Shown here piece after piece: positions 29,375 through 39,313 of a stretch of DNA of 64,000 nucleotides. Both the position numbers and the translations under genes were made by a program. Below the pieces are notes generated by a model. That model saw nothing but the letters and a program-made list of their open reading frames with translations, was not told the origin of the DNA and ran no database searches. The stretch spans positions 496,001 to 560,000 of the forward strand of contig NZ_CP011312.1 in the NCBI RefSeq assembly GCF_000980835.1, read 5' to 3'. Positions within the stretch are counted from its first letter, which is position 1. Every line of letters begins with the position of its first letter. Origin of the DNA: Corynebacterium kutscheri. Lineage in GTDB: Bacteria; Actinomycetota; Actinomycetes; Mycobacteriales; Mycobacteriaceae.

Positions 29375-29614
29375 TTAAGGGTGTGCTTCGTTATAACAAT
29401 TTTGTACGGCCAGCCAAGCTTGAGCATTAGATATTCCAGCACGTTCAAGGTGGCGAGCAACTTGAGCGCTAATTGGACAATCACCATTGAGCAGTTCGTC
29501 GAGTTCGGTCTTGTCGAGTTGAAGCCACTTTGCGGCACGGCTGGAATCCATGCCAAGCGGGGTAAGGATTTCGCGCCGGATCAGTATTCCGGGATGGGGT
29601 AATGCTGTTGTCAT
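29375..29614 (-). CDS. HigA-like XRE-family antitoxin/regulator, orphan
   Basis: 79 aa. HPGILIRREILTPLGMDSSRAAKWL, a helix-turn-helix around LDKTELDELLNGDCPIS, and ARHLERAGISNAQAWLAVQNCYN follow the HigA antidote family (HPGxxLREx ... QxAYDL). No HigB toxin ORF is adjacent: the 156 nt upstream hold no ORF of the right length. So an orphan antitoxin or a stand-alone repressor. Confidence 0.7.
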   Translation of the reverse strand: MTTALPHPGILIRREILTPLGMDSSRAAKWLQLDKTELDELLNGDCPISAQVARHLERAGISNAQAWLAVQNCYNEAHP

Positions 29615-29770
29615 GGTGTACCTGCCTCAATATAGAAACCATTCCCAGTCATGTGTTGCATTTATTGGATATATAAATGGTTCCACATTAATTTTGACCC
29701 TAATGCTGTCCCGGCCTGCTGACAAGAGTTTTTTCTAGGAAGCGCCCATTAATGAGGGTGAGGTCAGATG

Positions 29771-31114
29771 TTATCGATAGGTTAATAGGAAATTGGCTTC
29801 GGCAATAGCGATATCGCGAATTTCATTGGGATCAACCGACTCGTCTGGGGAGTGGATAGTAGATTGTGGTTCCTCTACCCCAAAAAGTGCTAGCTCGGCG
29901 TGCGGCACGGCTTCTAGTAGTTCCGCACATAGCGGAATAGAACCACCGCTGCCAATAACGGTAAGCTCCTTATTGTTATAGGCCTGTCGAAGGCAATCGA
30001 CCAGAACACTCGTTGCTGCCCCGTCGGTTGTCGTCTCAAAAGGATTGTTAAGATCATGGATCGTTACCGAGATTTTTGCTCCCCAAGGAACATGGGCTTC
30101 TAGATGTGCTTTTACCTTGTCGGCAACGTCACTAGCAACCATTCCTGGTGGTACACGTAGATTAAGTCGGGCACTAGCAGTCGCCGGAACAGCATTAACC
30201 GCCTCAGCTACTGGGGTAGAACTAAAACCAGTAATAGAAATAGCTGGTCGTGCCCACACCATATCGGCCGGATTATCATCTTTTGTTCCCATAATGTCAG
30301 TGCCATCTAACATGCCGGCATCTACCCGGAAGGTTTCTGGATCATAAGCTGCACCAGGCCAGGTGGTTGTCGAATCCACGCCATCGATAACTGTGCGACC
30401 ATGTTCATCGCGAAGCGAATCAATAGTACGGATTAGGGCTGCAACTGCATCAGGGGCAGCACCACCAAAAGATCCGGAATGAACTGGGAATTTTAGCGTA
30501 TCGACGGTGACATCAATCTGAGCCCCACCACGTAAAGTAGTCGTTAGCGTAGGGGTTCCCACGGCTGCATTGCCACTATCAGCGATTAAAATTGCATCGC
30601 ATTGGAACAATTCTGGTTGATTATGAATCAACTCAGATAGCTCTGCGCCACCCATTTCCTCTGAGCCTTCAATGAGTACGATAAGCCCAAGATCTGTGCC
30701 GCCAGCGTGTTCAACCGCATCAAGAGCAGCAAGATGCATGACCAAATTGCCCTTACAATCGGCCGCACCGCGACCGTACCACCGGCCGTCGCGCTCAGTA
30801 AGCGTAAATGGATCAGCGCTCCATGCACTAGGATCTCCTGCAGGGACCACATCATAGTGTGAATACAACAGTACGGTTGGTGCATCGCCGACAGCCTCTT
30901 TGCGCGCGATGATAGTAGTAGCACCGCCTTCGACTGGGTATTCAGTGACTTTTAGATTGCGCTGTTGAAGCTTTTCGACGACCCAGGCACACGCACCGGA
31001 ATGTTGTTCTTTGAGCTCTGGGACAGAATGAACAGAGTTAAAAGCGACGATTTCTTTAAGATTGTTAAAGATTTTATCGCGGTGATTATGTAAAAAAGTA
31101 CTGACATCGTTCAT
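29771..31114 (-). CDS. M20-family dipeptidase / peptidase
   Basis: 447 aa zinc peptidase. LLYSHYDVVP (metal His), GRGAADCKGNLV (bridging Asp), catalytic EGSEEMGG, and a C-terminal HSPDESV metal His are in place, with the dimerisation domain between (about 190-320). Length and motifs fit dipeptidase-type enzymes (ArgE/DapE/CPG2 superfamily); exact substrate unknown. Lies upstream of the divergent groEL2. Confidence 0.85.
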   Translation of the reverse strand: MNDVSTFLHNHRDKIFNNLKEIVAFNSVHSVPELKEQHSGACAWVVEKLQQRNLKVTEYPVEGGATTIIARKEAVGDAPTVLLYSHYDVVPAGDPSAWSADPFTLTERDGRWYGRGAADCKGNLVMHLAALDAVEHAGGTDLGLIVLIEGSEEMGGAELSELIHNQPELFQCDAILIADSGNAAVGTPTLTTTLRGGAQIDVTVDTLKFPVHSGSFGGAAPDAVAALIRTIDSLRDEHGRTVIDGVDSTTTWPGAAYDPETFRVDAGMLDGTDIMGTKDDNPADMVWARPAISITGFSSTPVAEAVNAVPATASARLNLRVPPGMVASDVADKVKAHLEAHVPWGAKISVTIHDLNNPFETTTDGAATSVLVDCLRQAYNNKELTVIGSGGSIPLCAELLEAVPHAELALFGVEEPQSTIHSPDESVDPNEIRDIAIAEANFLLTYR

Positions 31115-31184
31115 GCTTGTTGATCTTAGATGGCTGATAGCGATTTTTCTTGCGCTCGTAAGGTTCAGCTGCTAAAAACGGTAC

Positions 31185-31211
31185 TTAGCACTTCAATAAT
31201 CCGAGTGCTAA
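31185..31211. promoter_or_regulatory. CIRCE element (HrcA operator) of groEL2
   Basis: TTAGCACTT-N9-GAGTGCTAA: the class I heat-shock operator with one mismatch in the left arm (consensus TTAGCACTC). It is 92 nt upstream of groEL2, between groEL2 and the divergent peptidase gene, so HrcA should repress groEL2 at normal temperature. Confidence 0.92.
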
Positions 31212-31297
31212 AAAATAAGCACCTTTGTGGTGGGATTCTTGAAAAAGAATGTGCCGTCGCGGGCGCCAAGCAAAGGGACACGTTATATAAGGAGTAA

Positions 31298-32947
<1,650 letters not shown>

Positions 32948-32958
32948 GCTGCCAGATT

Positions 32959-32990
32959 AATAACGCTCCTTCGGGGGCGTTATTTTTTTG
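32959..32990 (+). terminator. groEL2 terminator
   Basis: AATAACGCTCC / GGGGCGTTATT hairpin with a TTCG tetraloop and T7 tail, 12 nt after the stop. Confidence 0.9.
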
Positions 32991-33371
32991 GTGTGACTTA
33001 GTCGAAAAAAATAAACAATAATTACCTAAGTTACCCCCATTTGGGTTTATTTTATTTATGAAGTTAGGGCGTAATTGTGTAAGCCTCGCCGCAGGCATAT
33101 CGCTGGCGAGGATGAGAACGTTACTTATTTAGTGAACTAATTAGCATAAGAGAGTCATACTTTTATTAAAAGCGGCTGGTTGCGGGCATTTTTAAATAGA
33201 GTATTTTCACCTATAAAAACTTGTTTAAAAAAATTTATGCAGCTTGATGTATATATTTTTATTTCAATTTCGACTTGCCATATGGCCGTTTTGTGCAAGA
33301 ATGGTTTCTTGCAACGCCCAGTTCTGAGTGGGCGTGTTGGCCTGTTTTTATAATAAGTAAGGAGTTCAGTA
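32991..33371 (+). other. Upstream region of porH with hairpin leader
   Basis: About 380 nt between the groEL2 terminator and porH, AT-rich. It contains CCTCGCC (33084-33090) paired with GGCGAGG (33105-33111), and a leader hairpin ACGCCCA (33314-33320)/TGGGCGT (33329-33335) followed by GTTTTTA, then AAGGAG (33359-33364) before ATG 33372. A 24-codon ATG-started frame at 33058 has no support. Confidence 0.55.
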
Positions 33372-33506
33372 ATGGACATCTCTAACATCATCACCCACTT
33401 GAACAACTTCGTTGATACCTGGGAGAGCTGGGCAAAGATCATCCTCAACCTGCCTAAGGCAATTAGCTACCTAGGTGAAGTTTCTTCTTTCGCTTCCAGT
33501 AAGTAA
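33372..33506 (+). CDS. porH: PorH-like outer-membrane channel peptide
   Basis: 44 aa: MDISNIITHLNNF ... SSFASSK. In C. glutamicum, PorH (57 aa) and PorA (45 aa) together form the main cation-selective channel of the mycolate membrane, lack signal peptides and are O-mycoloylated on serine. This frame has the same features: no signal peptide, amphipathic helix with acidic face, several serines, AAGGAG 7 nt upstream and the canonical groEL2-porH-porA-ppk2 order. Sequence identity to known PorH is low, so PorH versus PorA roles rest on order. Confidence 0.8.
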   Translation: MDISNIITHLNNFVDTWESWAKIILNLPKAISYLGEVSSFASSK

Positions 33507-33559
33507 TAGCCTTAATTAGGCTTTCTGCAACCACATACCATATTAACTAGGAGTTATAT

Positions 33560-33673
33560 ATGTCTTCTTTTATTGCTGATTCCGTTCCATTCTTCCAGGC
33601 TCTTTTTGATTTCATGAAGCCTTTCATCGAGATCGCCAAGGGCGCTTCTAAGCTCCTCGGCTTCATTAAGTAA
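33560..33673 (+). CDS. porA: PorA-like outer-membrane channel peptide
   Basis: 37 aa: MSSFIADSVPFFQALFDFM ... GASKLLGFIK. A short amphipathic helix without signal peptide, starting with two serines that are candidate mycoloylation sites. Preceded by TAGGAG 33548-33553. Lies 53 nt after porH and upstream of a strong terminator, so both are probably on one transcript. Partner of PorH in the hetero-oligomeric channel by analogy; not proven here. Confidence 0.78.
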   Translation: MSSFIADSVPFFQALFDFMKPFIEIAKGASKLLGFIK

Positions 33674-33687
33674 TTTTTACTTAACGT

Positions 33688-33717
33688 AAAACCCCGTCCA
33701 CATTGGGCGGGGTTTTT
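33688..33717 (+). terminator. porHA terminator
   Basis: AAAACCCCGTCCA ... GGGCGGGGTTTTT, a GC-rich stem with an A-run before and a T-run after, 14 nt past the porA stop. Confidence 0.92.
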
Positions 33718-33739
33718 GTATCTCTAGTAGTATTTGTTT

Positions 33740-34636
33740 ATGGCTGACTCTGATAACGATCTTCCGGTCATCGATCTTGCTAAGACCGAAGGCTATATCG
33801 TCGATGACTCCGACGAGGATGATCCGGTTCTGCTCGATTCTCATGGCTTGCCGATAGACACGTGGCGGGAAAACTACCCCTACAGCGAAAGAATGACCCG
33901 TGATGAATACGATCACATTAAGCGTGCCTTGCAGATCGAGTTACTTAAGTGGCAAAACTGGACTAAGGATACTGGTCAACGCCATATCATTTTATTTGAG
34001 GGCCGTGATGCCGCTGGTAAGGGAGGCTCCATTAAGCGATTTAATGAGCACCTTAACCCTCGAGGGGCGCGTACCGTGGCCTTGGAGAAGCCGTCGCCAC
34101 GCGAATCAACCTCATGGTATTTTCAACGCTATATCCAGCATTTCCCCAGCGCCGGCGAGATCGTTTTTTTCGACCGATCGTGGTACAACCGCTCTGGTGT
34201 AGAGCGTGTGATGGGTTTTTGTACTGAGTCGCAGCACGCAGAGTTTTTGCGTGAGGTACCGATGCTGGAGAATATGATTCTTGGCTCTGGGATCTCCTTA
34301 ACGAAATTTTGGTTTTCGGTGTCACAAAAAGAGCAGCGCACCCGGTTTGCTATTCGCCAGGTCGACCCGGTGCGCCAATGGAAACTCTCGCCAATGGATC
34401 TAGCTTCCTTAGACCGCTGGGATGATTACACCCGAGCCAAAGAAGAACAGTTCCGCTATACCGATACCGATGAATCGCCATGGATCACAATTAAATCCAA
34501 TGATAAAAAGCGGGCCCGAATTAATGCTATGCGTTATATTTTGAGCAAATTTGAATATGCCGATAAAGACCATGCTGTTGTTGGTGAACCCGATCCGCTG
34601 CTCGTGATGCGCGGACGCGACCAAATTGGCGACTAA
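33740..34636 (+). CDS. ppk2: Polyphosphate kinase 2
   Basis: 298 aa from ATG 33740 (the TTG at 33734 adds two residues). FEGRDAAGKGGSIKRF (Walker A), lid region and FDRSWYNRSGVERVMGF are the PPK2 signatures. Uses polyphosphate to make GTP or ATP from the diphosphate, or the reverse. One copy of the 11-mer in reverse (33880) falls in it. Position beside porA is conserved in corynebacteria. Confidence 0.93.
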   Translation: MADSDNDLPVIDLAKTEGYIVDDSDEDDPVLLDSHGLPIDTWRENYPYSERMTRDEYDHIKRALQIELLKWQNWTKDTGQRHIILFEGRDAAGKGGSIKRFNEHLNPRGARTVALEKPSPRESTSWYFQRYIQHFPSAGEIVFFDRSWYNRSGVERVMGFCTESQHAEFLREVPMLENMILGSGISLTKFWFSVSQKEQRTRFAIRQVDPVRQWKLSPMDLASLDRWDDYTRAKEEQFRYTDTDESPWITIKSNDKKRARINAMRYILSKFEYADKDHAVVGEPDPLLVMRGRDQIGD

Positions 34637-34674
34637 ACCCTTTGCCATCTCGCGGTTTTTTAAAAAAGAATCAA

Positions 34675-34720
34675 AATCTGTGGATAACTCTTTTCAATAA
34701 CGGGAAGTTATCCACAGATT
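34675..34720. promoter_or_regulatory. Two inverted consensus DnaA boxes
   Basis: Perfect 14-bp inverted repeat (34675-34688 and 34707-34720) with an 18-bp spacer; each arm holds TTATCCACA, the strict DnaA box (34679-34687 on minus, 34708-34716 on plus). It sits between ppk2 and the HNH gene, 57 nt before the HNH ATG. Could be a DnaA-controlled promoter or a replication-linked site. No AT-rich DUE or box cluster is seen, so it is not proposed as oriC. Confidence 0.75.
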
Positions 34721-34777
34721 TCATTGTTTTTAGCCCCAAGTCTTGTGCTGCTTTATCGGTATTGTCATGCTAAAAAC

Positions 34778-35908
34778 ATGTACATCGAACAACGCGCTCA
34801 GCTTGCACAGCACGGGGTCGCCTTGCTGAAAGAGCTATACGATGCCAAACTGAGCGTCGATCAAATCAGTGCGCTGTTTAGGATTGCACCCACACAGGCT
34901 GCCCAGTACCGCTCTACAGCGAAAGCCTTGTTCGGACAACTTGTTGATGCTGGACAGAAGGATATACGTCGAGAAGCTCTTTCCGAAGCACAGAAACAAA
35001 CAATCAGCGCTGAAGAGCTGGTGTTTATTAATCAGCAGACCAATAAAATCGCGGCGGATATTGCCTACAGCAAAGAAAAACTGCGCTACGAGTTGATCCA
35101 GATTGCCAAGGACAAAGATTTTGCCACCATGATGACCGCCGCTAAAGCACACGTGCGCGCCATCAACCTGGCTAGCACGAAGAAACCGCGCAGCAAACTT
35201 ATGGTGAGCAAGGAGCTTGATGCGCGTGGTGGATACCAAGTGATGGGGTGGCTTGATGGGGAAGTGTTTGCGCCTTTCGTCGATAAGCTAGAAAGCTTAA
35301 CGACGAAGCTCTACCACCGCGAATCTGGCTTAAAAATCGAGCACTGCCGCGCCCAAGCCCTGCTGAAAATGGTCGACATTAGCGACAAAGTCGGCGTCCA
35401 CGTTGTAGTCAAGCTAAGTGAACTGCAAGAGGGCCTCACCCGTGATGAATACGCTCTTACCGACGGATCAATTGCAACCCTTGACCTATTGCACAAAAAA
35501 CTTGTTGGCGTGGGTTTCGCTGTAGTCTACAACGACCTAACTATGCTTCCAATGGAGGCTGCTGTTATTCAACAACGCTTTGCTAACAGTAAACAACGCC
35601 AAGCTATGATCGGGCACAATATTTTTTGTGCTGCACCTGGTTGTAAAATACCTGCGAAGCACGGTTGCCAGGCGCATCACATAAAAACAGCAGCTTCAGG
35701 TGGCATGACCAACCTATCGAACATGGTCATGCTGTGCCCAGCGCACCATGGACAAGTAACAGCAGGCCAAGCCATTGTTACTATCGACGCCGAGGGGCGC
35801 TATATATGGGAATGCCAGTACAGCAAACGAAGACAAATTAATAGCAAAAAAGCTATTGATCTAGCTGGCAGATCACTCTTCTTCAGCAGCGATGATGGAT
35901 TTTGCTAG
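34778..35908 (+). CDS. HNH endonuclease-domain protein (DUF222-like N-terminus)
   Basis: 376 aa from ATG 34778; the frame runs upstream to 34724 without support. N-terminal helical DUF222-like part (about 1-290) and C-terminal HNH nuclease fold CAAPGCKIPAKHGCQAHHI ... NLSNMVMLCPAHH, with paired Cys for structural zinc and the HH catalytic pair. A common accessory family in corynebacteria; natural role unknown. It ends 36 nt inside the convergent marR-like gene. Contains the 11-mer in both senses (34914 reverse, 35515 forward). Confidence 0.82.
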   Translation: MYIEQRAQLAQHGVALLKELYDAKLSVDQISALFRIAPTQAAQYRSTAKALFGQLVDAGQKDIRREALSEAQKQTISAEELVFINQQTNKIAADIAYSKEKLRYELIQIAKDKDFATMMTAAKAHVRAINLASTKKPRSKLMVSKELDARGGYQVMGWLDGEVFAPFVDKLESLTTKLYHRESGLKIEHCRAQALLKMVDISDKVGVHVVVKLSELQEGLTRDEYALTDGSIATLDLLHKKLVGVGFAVVYNDLTMLPMEAAVIQQRFANSKQRQAMIGHNIFCAAPGCKIPAKHGCQAHHIKTAASGGMTNLSNMVMLCPAHHGQVTAGQAIVTIDAEGRYIWECQYSKRRQINSKKAIDLAGRSLFFSSDDGFC

Positions 35909-36316
35909 TTTACGTAAATGTTTGAGTTGCTTCGAGGTGGACTCGTCGAGAGCCTTGTCTTCAGCGCTGGCGACAAGGTCTCGAAGATCCTTTTGAGCCT
36001 GCCTGCCTTTTTTCGTAGCTGTAACAATTTGGCGACGCCGATCTTTGGGGTCTCGTTCGCGCTTTACCCAGGTTTTTTGCTCCAACGAATCGATTAAGCG
36101 CACCATGTCTGATGCATCGATAGCGAGCATATCGCACAGCGAAGATTGACTCGTAGCATCGGCTTTAGCTAAACAGGTAAGAACCCAGTATTCCCGCAGG
36201 CTAACATCCTTGTGCTGTAGAGTTTCTTCCACCTCATCACGGGTGCGACGGCGTAGCCGCTCTAGTTGAAAAGATGGTGACTCAAGCAGGTCTGCTGGGA
36301 ATTCTGGGTGGGTCAT
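35873..36316 (-). CDS. MarR-family regulator
   Basis: 147 aa winged-helix repressor. RRTRDEVEETLQHKDVSLREYWVLTCLAKAD, then recognition region DMLAIDASDMVRLIDSLEQKTWVKRERDPKDRRRQIV (the D-x-R-R wing) are typical. Convergent with the HNH gene, the 3' ends overlapping by 36 nt. Effector and targets unknown. Confidence 0.85.
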   Translation of the reverse strand: MTHPEFPADLLESPSFQLERLRRRTRDEVEETLQHKDVSLREYWVLTCLAKADATSQSSLCDMLAIDASDMVRLIDSLEQKTWVKRERDPKDRRRQIVTATKKGRQAQKDLRDLVASAEDKALDESTSKQLKHLRKLAKSIIAAEEE

Positions 36317-36351
36317 GGTTGTTATGGTAATCCAAAAAGTGGGGAAACCAA

Positions 36352-36657
36352 TTATTGGGTAGGCAGACCTTCTGCGACCCAGGCTTCTGTGCCACCTGCA
36401 ACATTAATAGCTTCGATGTTGCGTGCAGCAAGATACTCCTGTACTTGTGCGCTGCGAGCACCAGACTTACAAATAAGGTAGATCTCCTTGTTGGTATCGA
36501 GTTCACCCATGTGAGTGGTAAATAGGCTCATGGGAATATTTTTTGCGCCTTGTGCATGGACAGCGGCGAATTCGTCGGCTTCGCGTACATCGATAAGCTG
36601 TGCCTCTTGTGGTACAGCAGTAACTGCTACTTCTTTCATGTTGTTTATTGTAGGCAT
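36352..36657 (-). CDS. Rhodanese-like protein
   Basis: 101 aa single rhodanese domain; IDVREADEF and active-site loop YLICKSGARSAQ with Cys and Arg as in thiosulfate sulfurtransferases/PspE-like proteins. Cytosolic; sulfur carrier role possible. Lies 35 nt upstream of MarR on the minus strand and may be cotranscribed with it. Confidence 0.88.
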   Translation of the reverse strand: MPTINNMKEVAVTAVPQEAQLIDVREADEFAAVHAQGAKNIPMSLFTTHMGELDTNKEIYLICKSGARSAQVQEYLAARNIEAINVAGGTEAWVAEGLPTQ

Positions 36658-36694
36658 AAAAATAAGGCACCAACCTTTTAATGTTGTTGGTGCC
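36657..36694 (-). terminator. ppa terminator
   Basis: On the minus strand GGCACCAAC ... GTTGGTGCC (36666-36694) followed by TTATTTTTAT, immediately after the ppa stop. Confidence 0.8.
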
Positions 36695-36700
36695 TATTTT

Positions 36701-37171
36701 TTACTTGCTGTAGCGCTGGATAGCTTCGCTGTAGATCTTTTCAGCTTCAGTCTTGTTTCCCCAGCCTGAGCCAGTGACTTCTTTATTTGGCTCAAGGTCT
36801 TTGTAATGGACGAAGAAATGCTCGATTTCGTTAAGAAGGTGTTGTTCAACGTCTTCGATGTCGTTGTATTTGCTCCAGCGAGGATCATCTAGAACGCAGA
36901 GTAGTTTGTCGTCGCCACCGGCTTCGTCGGTCATCTTAAAAACACCTAGTGGTCGTGCCTTGACGATCACACCAGGAAAAACTGGTTCTGGCAGAATGAC
37001 GAGTGCATCCAGTGGGTCGCCGTCTTCGCCAAGGGTGTGATCGATAAACCCATAATCGAGTGGGTAGGCCATGGGGGTGAATAGGTAACGGTCGAGGTAG
37101 ATTTTTCCGGACTCATGGTCAACTTCGTACTTGTTGCGTGAGCCTTTAGGGATCTCGATTGTTACTTCCAT
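36701..37171 (-). CDS. ppa: Inorganic pyrophosphatase (family I)
   Basis: Hydrolyses PPi, pulling biosynthesis forward. 156 aa. [20 protein letters not shown] and the signature DGDPLDALV with the metal-binding Asp residues are seen. The 5' end is close to dacB on the plus strand (GTG 37222), so they share a divergent promoter region. Confidence 0.95.
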   Translation of the reverse strand: MEVTIEIPKGSRNKYEVDHESGKIYLDRYLFTPMAYPLDYGFIDHTLGEDGDPLDALVILPEPVFPGVIVKARPLGVFKMTDEAGGDDKLLCVLDDPRWSKYNDIEDVEQHLLNEIEHFFVHYKDLEPNKEVTGSGWGNKTEAEKIYSEAIQRYSK

Positions 37172-37221
37172 CTTGTACCTCTCCTTTTTGGATTGTTTTA
37201 ACTAATAGTACTCTAGGGTCG

Positions 37222-38445
37222 GTGAAGAATACGAAGTGGATTGCAGCGATCGTTGCGGTGCTTGGCATTGTTGTTGTAGTGGTATATGTCGCGCTCGACA
37301 ACCGTCTACAGCACGACCCAGCACAGGAACTTCCGCGCCCTGTTCGCACGATGCGTAACCTTATTCCATTACCAGGAAATAACACAGGCTTATCGACGTC
37401 GCTTTCGGCTTTTTCCTCTGATACACGGCTAGGTACATTCTCCGCTGTAGTCATCGACACGACAACTGGTGAAACCGTGTTCTCCCAGCTTCCGACTGCA
37501 CCCTTACGCCCGGCGAGTGCGACAAAAGCCCTTACCGCAGCAGCTGCCTTGTATCAGCTTGATGCACAGCAGCAAATTGAGACTACGGTGTATCTCGTCG
37601 ATAAGCATACCGCTGTCATTAAAGCTACTGGTGATGTATGGCTTACTCATGAGCGCCTTAGCGAATTAGCTCAACAGCTTCCCCCGGGTATTGATGAAGT
37701 GTTGGTCGACACTTCGGCGTGGGCGGATTATCCGAGTTTCGCTGTAGGGTGGGATGAAGCGGATATTGATGCTGGTTATATCGCCCCCATGGAGCCGATT
37801 ATGTTGTATGGCGGTCGTATTGGTGAAACCAGTGGTGATGCACCGCGTTCGCATACTCCGGCTTTCGCTGTAGCGGAAGAATTAGCAGCGCTCATCGGCG
37901 CTACGAAAGTTGGTCCAGGCGTAGCCCCTGCTGATGCTGAACCAGTAGCTAGTACATTATCGCCACCACTGATCGAACGTATCACCATGATGATGGTGGA
38001 TTCTGACAATGTCATGGCTGAGGCAATTGGACGAGAGTCTGCAGCTAATTCAGTAAACGTTTTGGCCACGCAGGGTTTCGCTGTAGGAGAAACTAGTGTG
38101 GTTGATTACTCCGGCCTTAGCGTGGATAACGTGGTCACCGCACAGCTGCTGGCAGAAATTATGCATCGCGCTGCAACAGAATCAACGTTGCGACCTTTGT
38201 TATCAACTTTGCCAGTTGCTGGGGGTAATGGAACTCTGGCACAGCGTTACTTGGATGTGGATTCGCGTGGCTATGTGCGTGCGAAGACCGGAACTTTGAC
38301 GCAGACATCAGCGCTGGCGGGCATTGTGCAGGCAAAAAACGAGCATGTATATGCCATTGGATTAATTAGTAATGACTCGGATATTTTGTCGGCAAGGGCG
38401 GCACTAGATGAATTCGCAACCACCATCTACGATTTTTTGGCCTAG
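37222..38445 (+). CDS. dacB: D-alanyl-D-alanine carboxypeptidase (S13 type)
   Basis: Penicillin-binding protein 4 type enzyme that trims peptide stems. 407 aa from GTG 37222 (the frame is open to 37159). N-terminal TM (about 6-28); SxxK in PASATKAL, SxN in VDSDNVM and KTG in RAKTGTL. Holds three copies of TTTCGCTGTAG, each read as Phe-Ala-Val. Overlaps tilS by 38 nt. Confidence 0.9.
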   Translation: MKNTKWIAAIVAVLGIVVVVVYVALDNRLQHDPAQELPRPVRTMRNLIPLPGNNTGLSTSLSAFSSDTRLGTFSAVVIDTTTGETVFSQLPTAPLRPASATKALTAAAALYQLDAQQQIETTVYLVDKHTAVIKATGDVWLTHERLSELAQQLPPGIDEVLVDTSAWADYPSFAVGWDEADIDAGYIAPMEPIMLYGGRIGETSGDAPRSHTPAFAVAEELAALIGATKVGPGVAPADAEPVASTLSPPLIERITMMMVDSDNVMAEAIGRESAANSVNVLATQGFAVGETSVVDYSGLSVDNVVTAQLLAEIMHRAATESTLRPLLSTLPVAGGNGTLAQRYLDVDSRGYVRAKTGTLTQTSALAGIVQAKNEHVYAIGLISNDSDILSARAALDEFATTIYDFLA

Positions 38446-39313
38446 GCATTCTCCTCATTTTCTCGCTGTACGGCGCGCAGTCAGGCGTTTCGACGGTCCT
38501 GCTGTAGTCGGACTTTCTGGTGGCGCCGATTCGCTAGCTTTGGTGGCGGCAGCGAAAGCAGAGGACAAAGAGATCACCGCTGTAGTCGTTGATCATGGCC
38601 TACAGCAAGGATCTGCAGATGTTGGAAGTTTCGCTGTAGAGCAGGTGCGGTGCTTAGGCGTATCTGCCCAGCTCACCCGGGTTCATGTTGCTCCGGGTAA
38701 TGTTGAGGCTGAGGCTCGTAAGGCGCGTTATGAGGCGTTGTTGGCGTGGGGGCTGCCGGTGTGGGTGGCGCATACGATGGATGATCAAGCAGAGACGTAT
38801 TTGCTTAATTCGTTGCGGGGGCGTGGTGTTGGTATGGCGGAAACTAATCGGGTGGTTCGTCCGTTGTTGGGGGTACGTCGTATTGATACGGTGGGTGCGT
38901 GCAAGGAGTTGGGTTTGGCGTATTGGTCTGATCCAATGAATGTGGATAAGCGTTTCCAGCGGGTGCGTTTGCGTAGGGAAGTGATTCCGTTGCTGAATCA
39001 GATTAAAGGTTTTGATGTGGTGCCAGCATTAGCGCAGGCGGCTGAGCATGGTGTGTTGTTGGAATCGGCTTTCGCTGTAGAGGCGTCGGATATGAGCGTC
39101 GAAAAGCTTCAACAGTTGTCTCCGGCTGAGTTGCGGATGGTTATTGTACGGTTTTTGCAGGGATATTCTGTGACCGTGGATAGGGCTAAATTGGTAGCAA
39201 TTGAGAATCTGGTTCATCATTGGCATGGCCAAGGTGGTGTTGCTATTGGGCGGAGGTTGGAAGTAGTGCGTAAAAATGGCACACTTTTTGTGACACCAGG
39301 AGAAAGGTTGTGA
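38408..39313 (+). CDS. tilS: tRNA(Ile)-lysidine synthetase
   Basis: Converts C34 of the AUA-reading tRNA to lysidine, an essential step. 301 aa. PP-loop [14 protein letters not shown] near residue 36 and the conserved [22 protein letters not shown] at 38408 lies inside dacB and gives the full N-terminal region. The second half (about 38.7-39.3 kb) is visibly G/T-rich compared with neighbours. Two exact 11-mer copies (38629, 39070) fall in this gene. Overlaps hpt by 4 nt. Confidence 0.92.
   Translation: MNSQPPSTIFWPRHSPHFLAVRRAVRRFDGPAVVGLSGGADSLALVAAAKAEDKEITAVVVDHGLQQGSADVGSFAVEQVRCLGVSAQLTRVHVAPGNVEAEARKARYEALLAWGLPVWVAHTMDDQAETYLLNSLRGRGVGMAETNRVVRPLLGVRRIDTVGACKELGLAYWSDPMNVDKRFQRVRLRREVIPLLNQIKGFDVVPALAQAAEHGVLLESAFAVEASDMSVEKLQQLSPAELRMVIVRFLQGYSVTVDRAKLVAIENLVHHWHGQGGVAIGRRLEVVRKNGTLFVTPGERL

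Noticed and set aside
33058..33132. 24-codon ATG ORF in the por upstream region
   Set aside because: No ribosome site, no family, covers a hairpin; likely non-coding.
34675..34720. oriC at the DnaA-box pair
   Set aside because: Only two boxes, no AT-rich unwinding element, no dnaA/dnaN neighbours.
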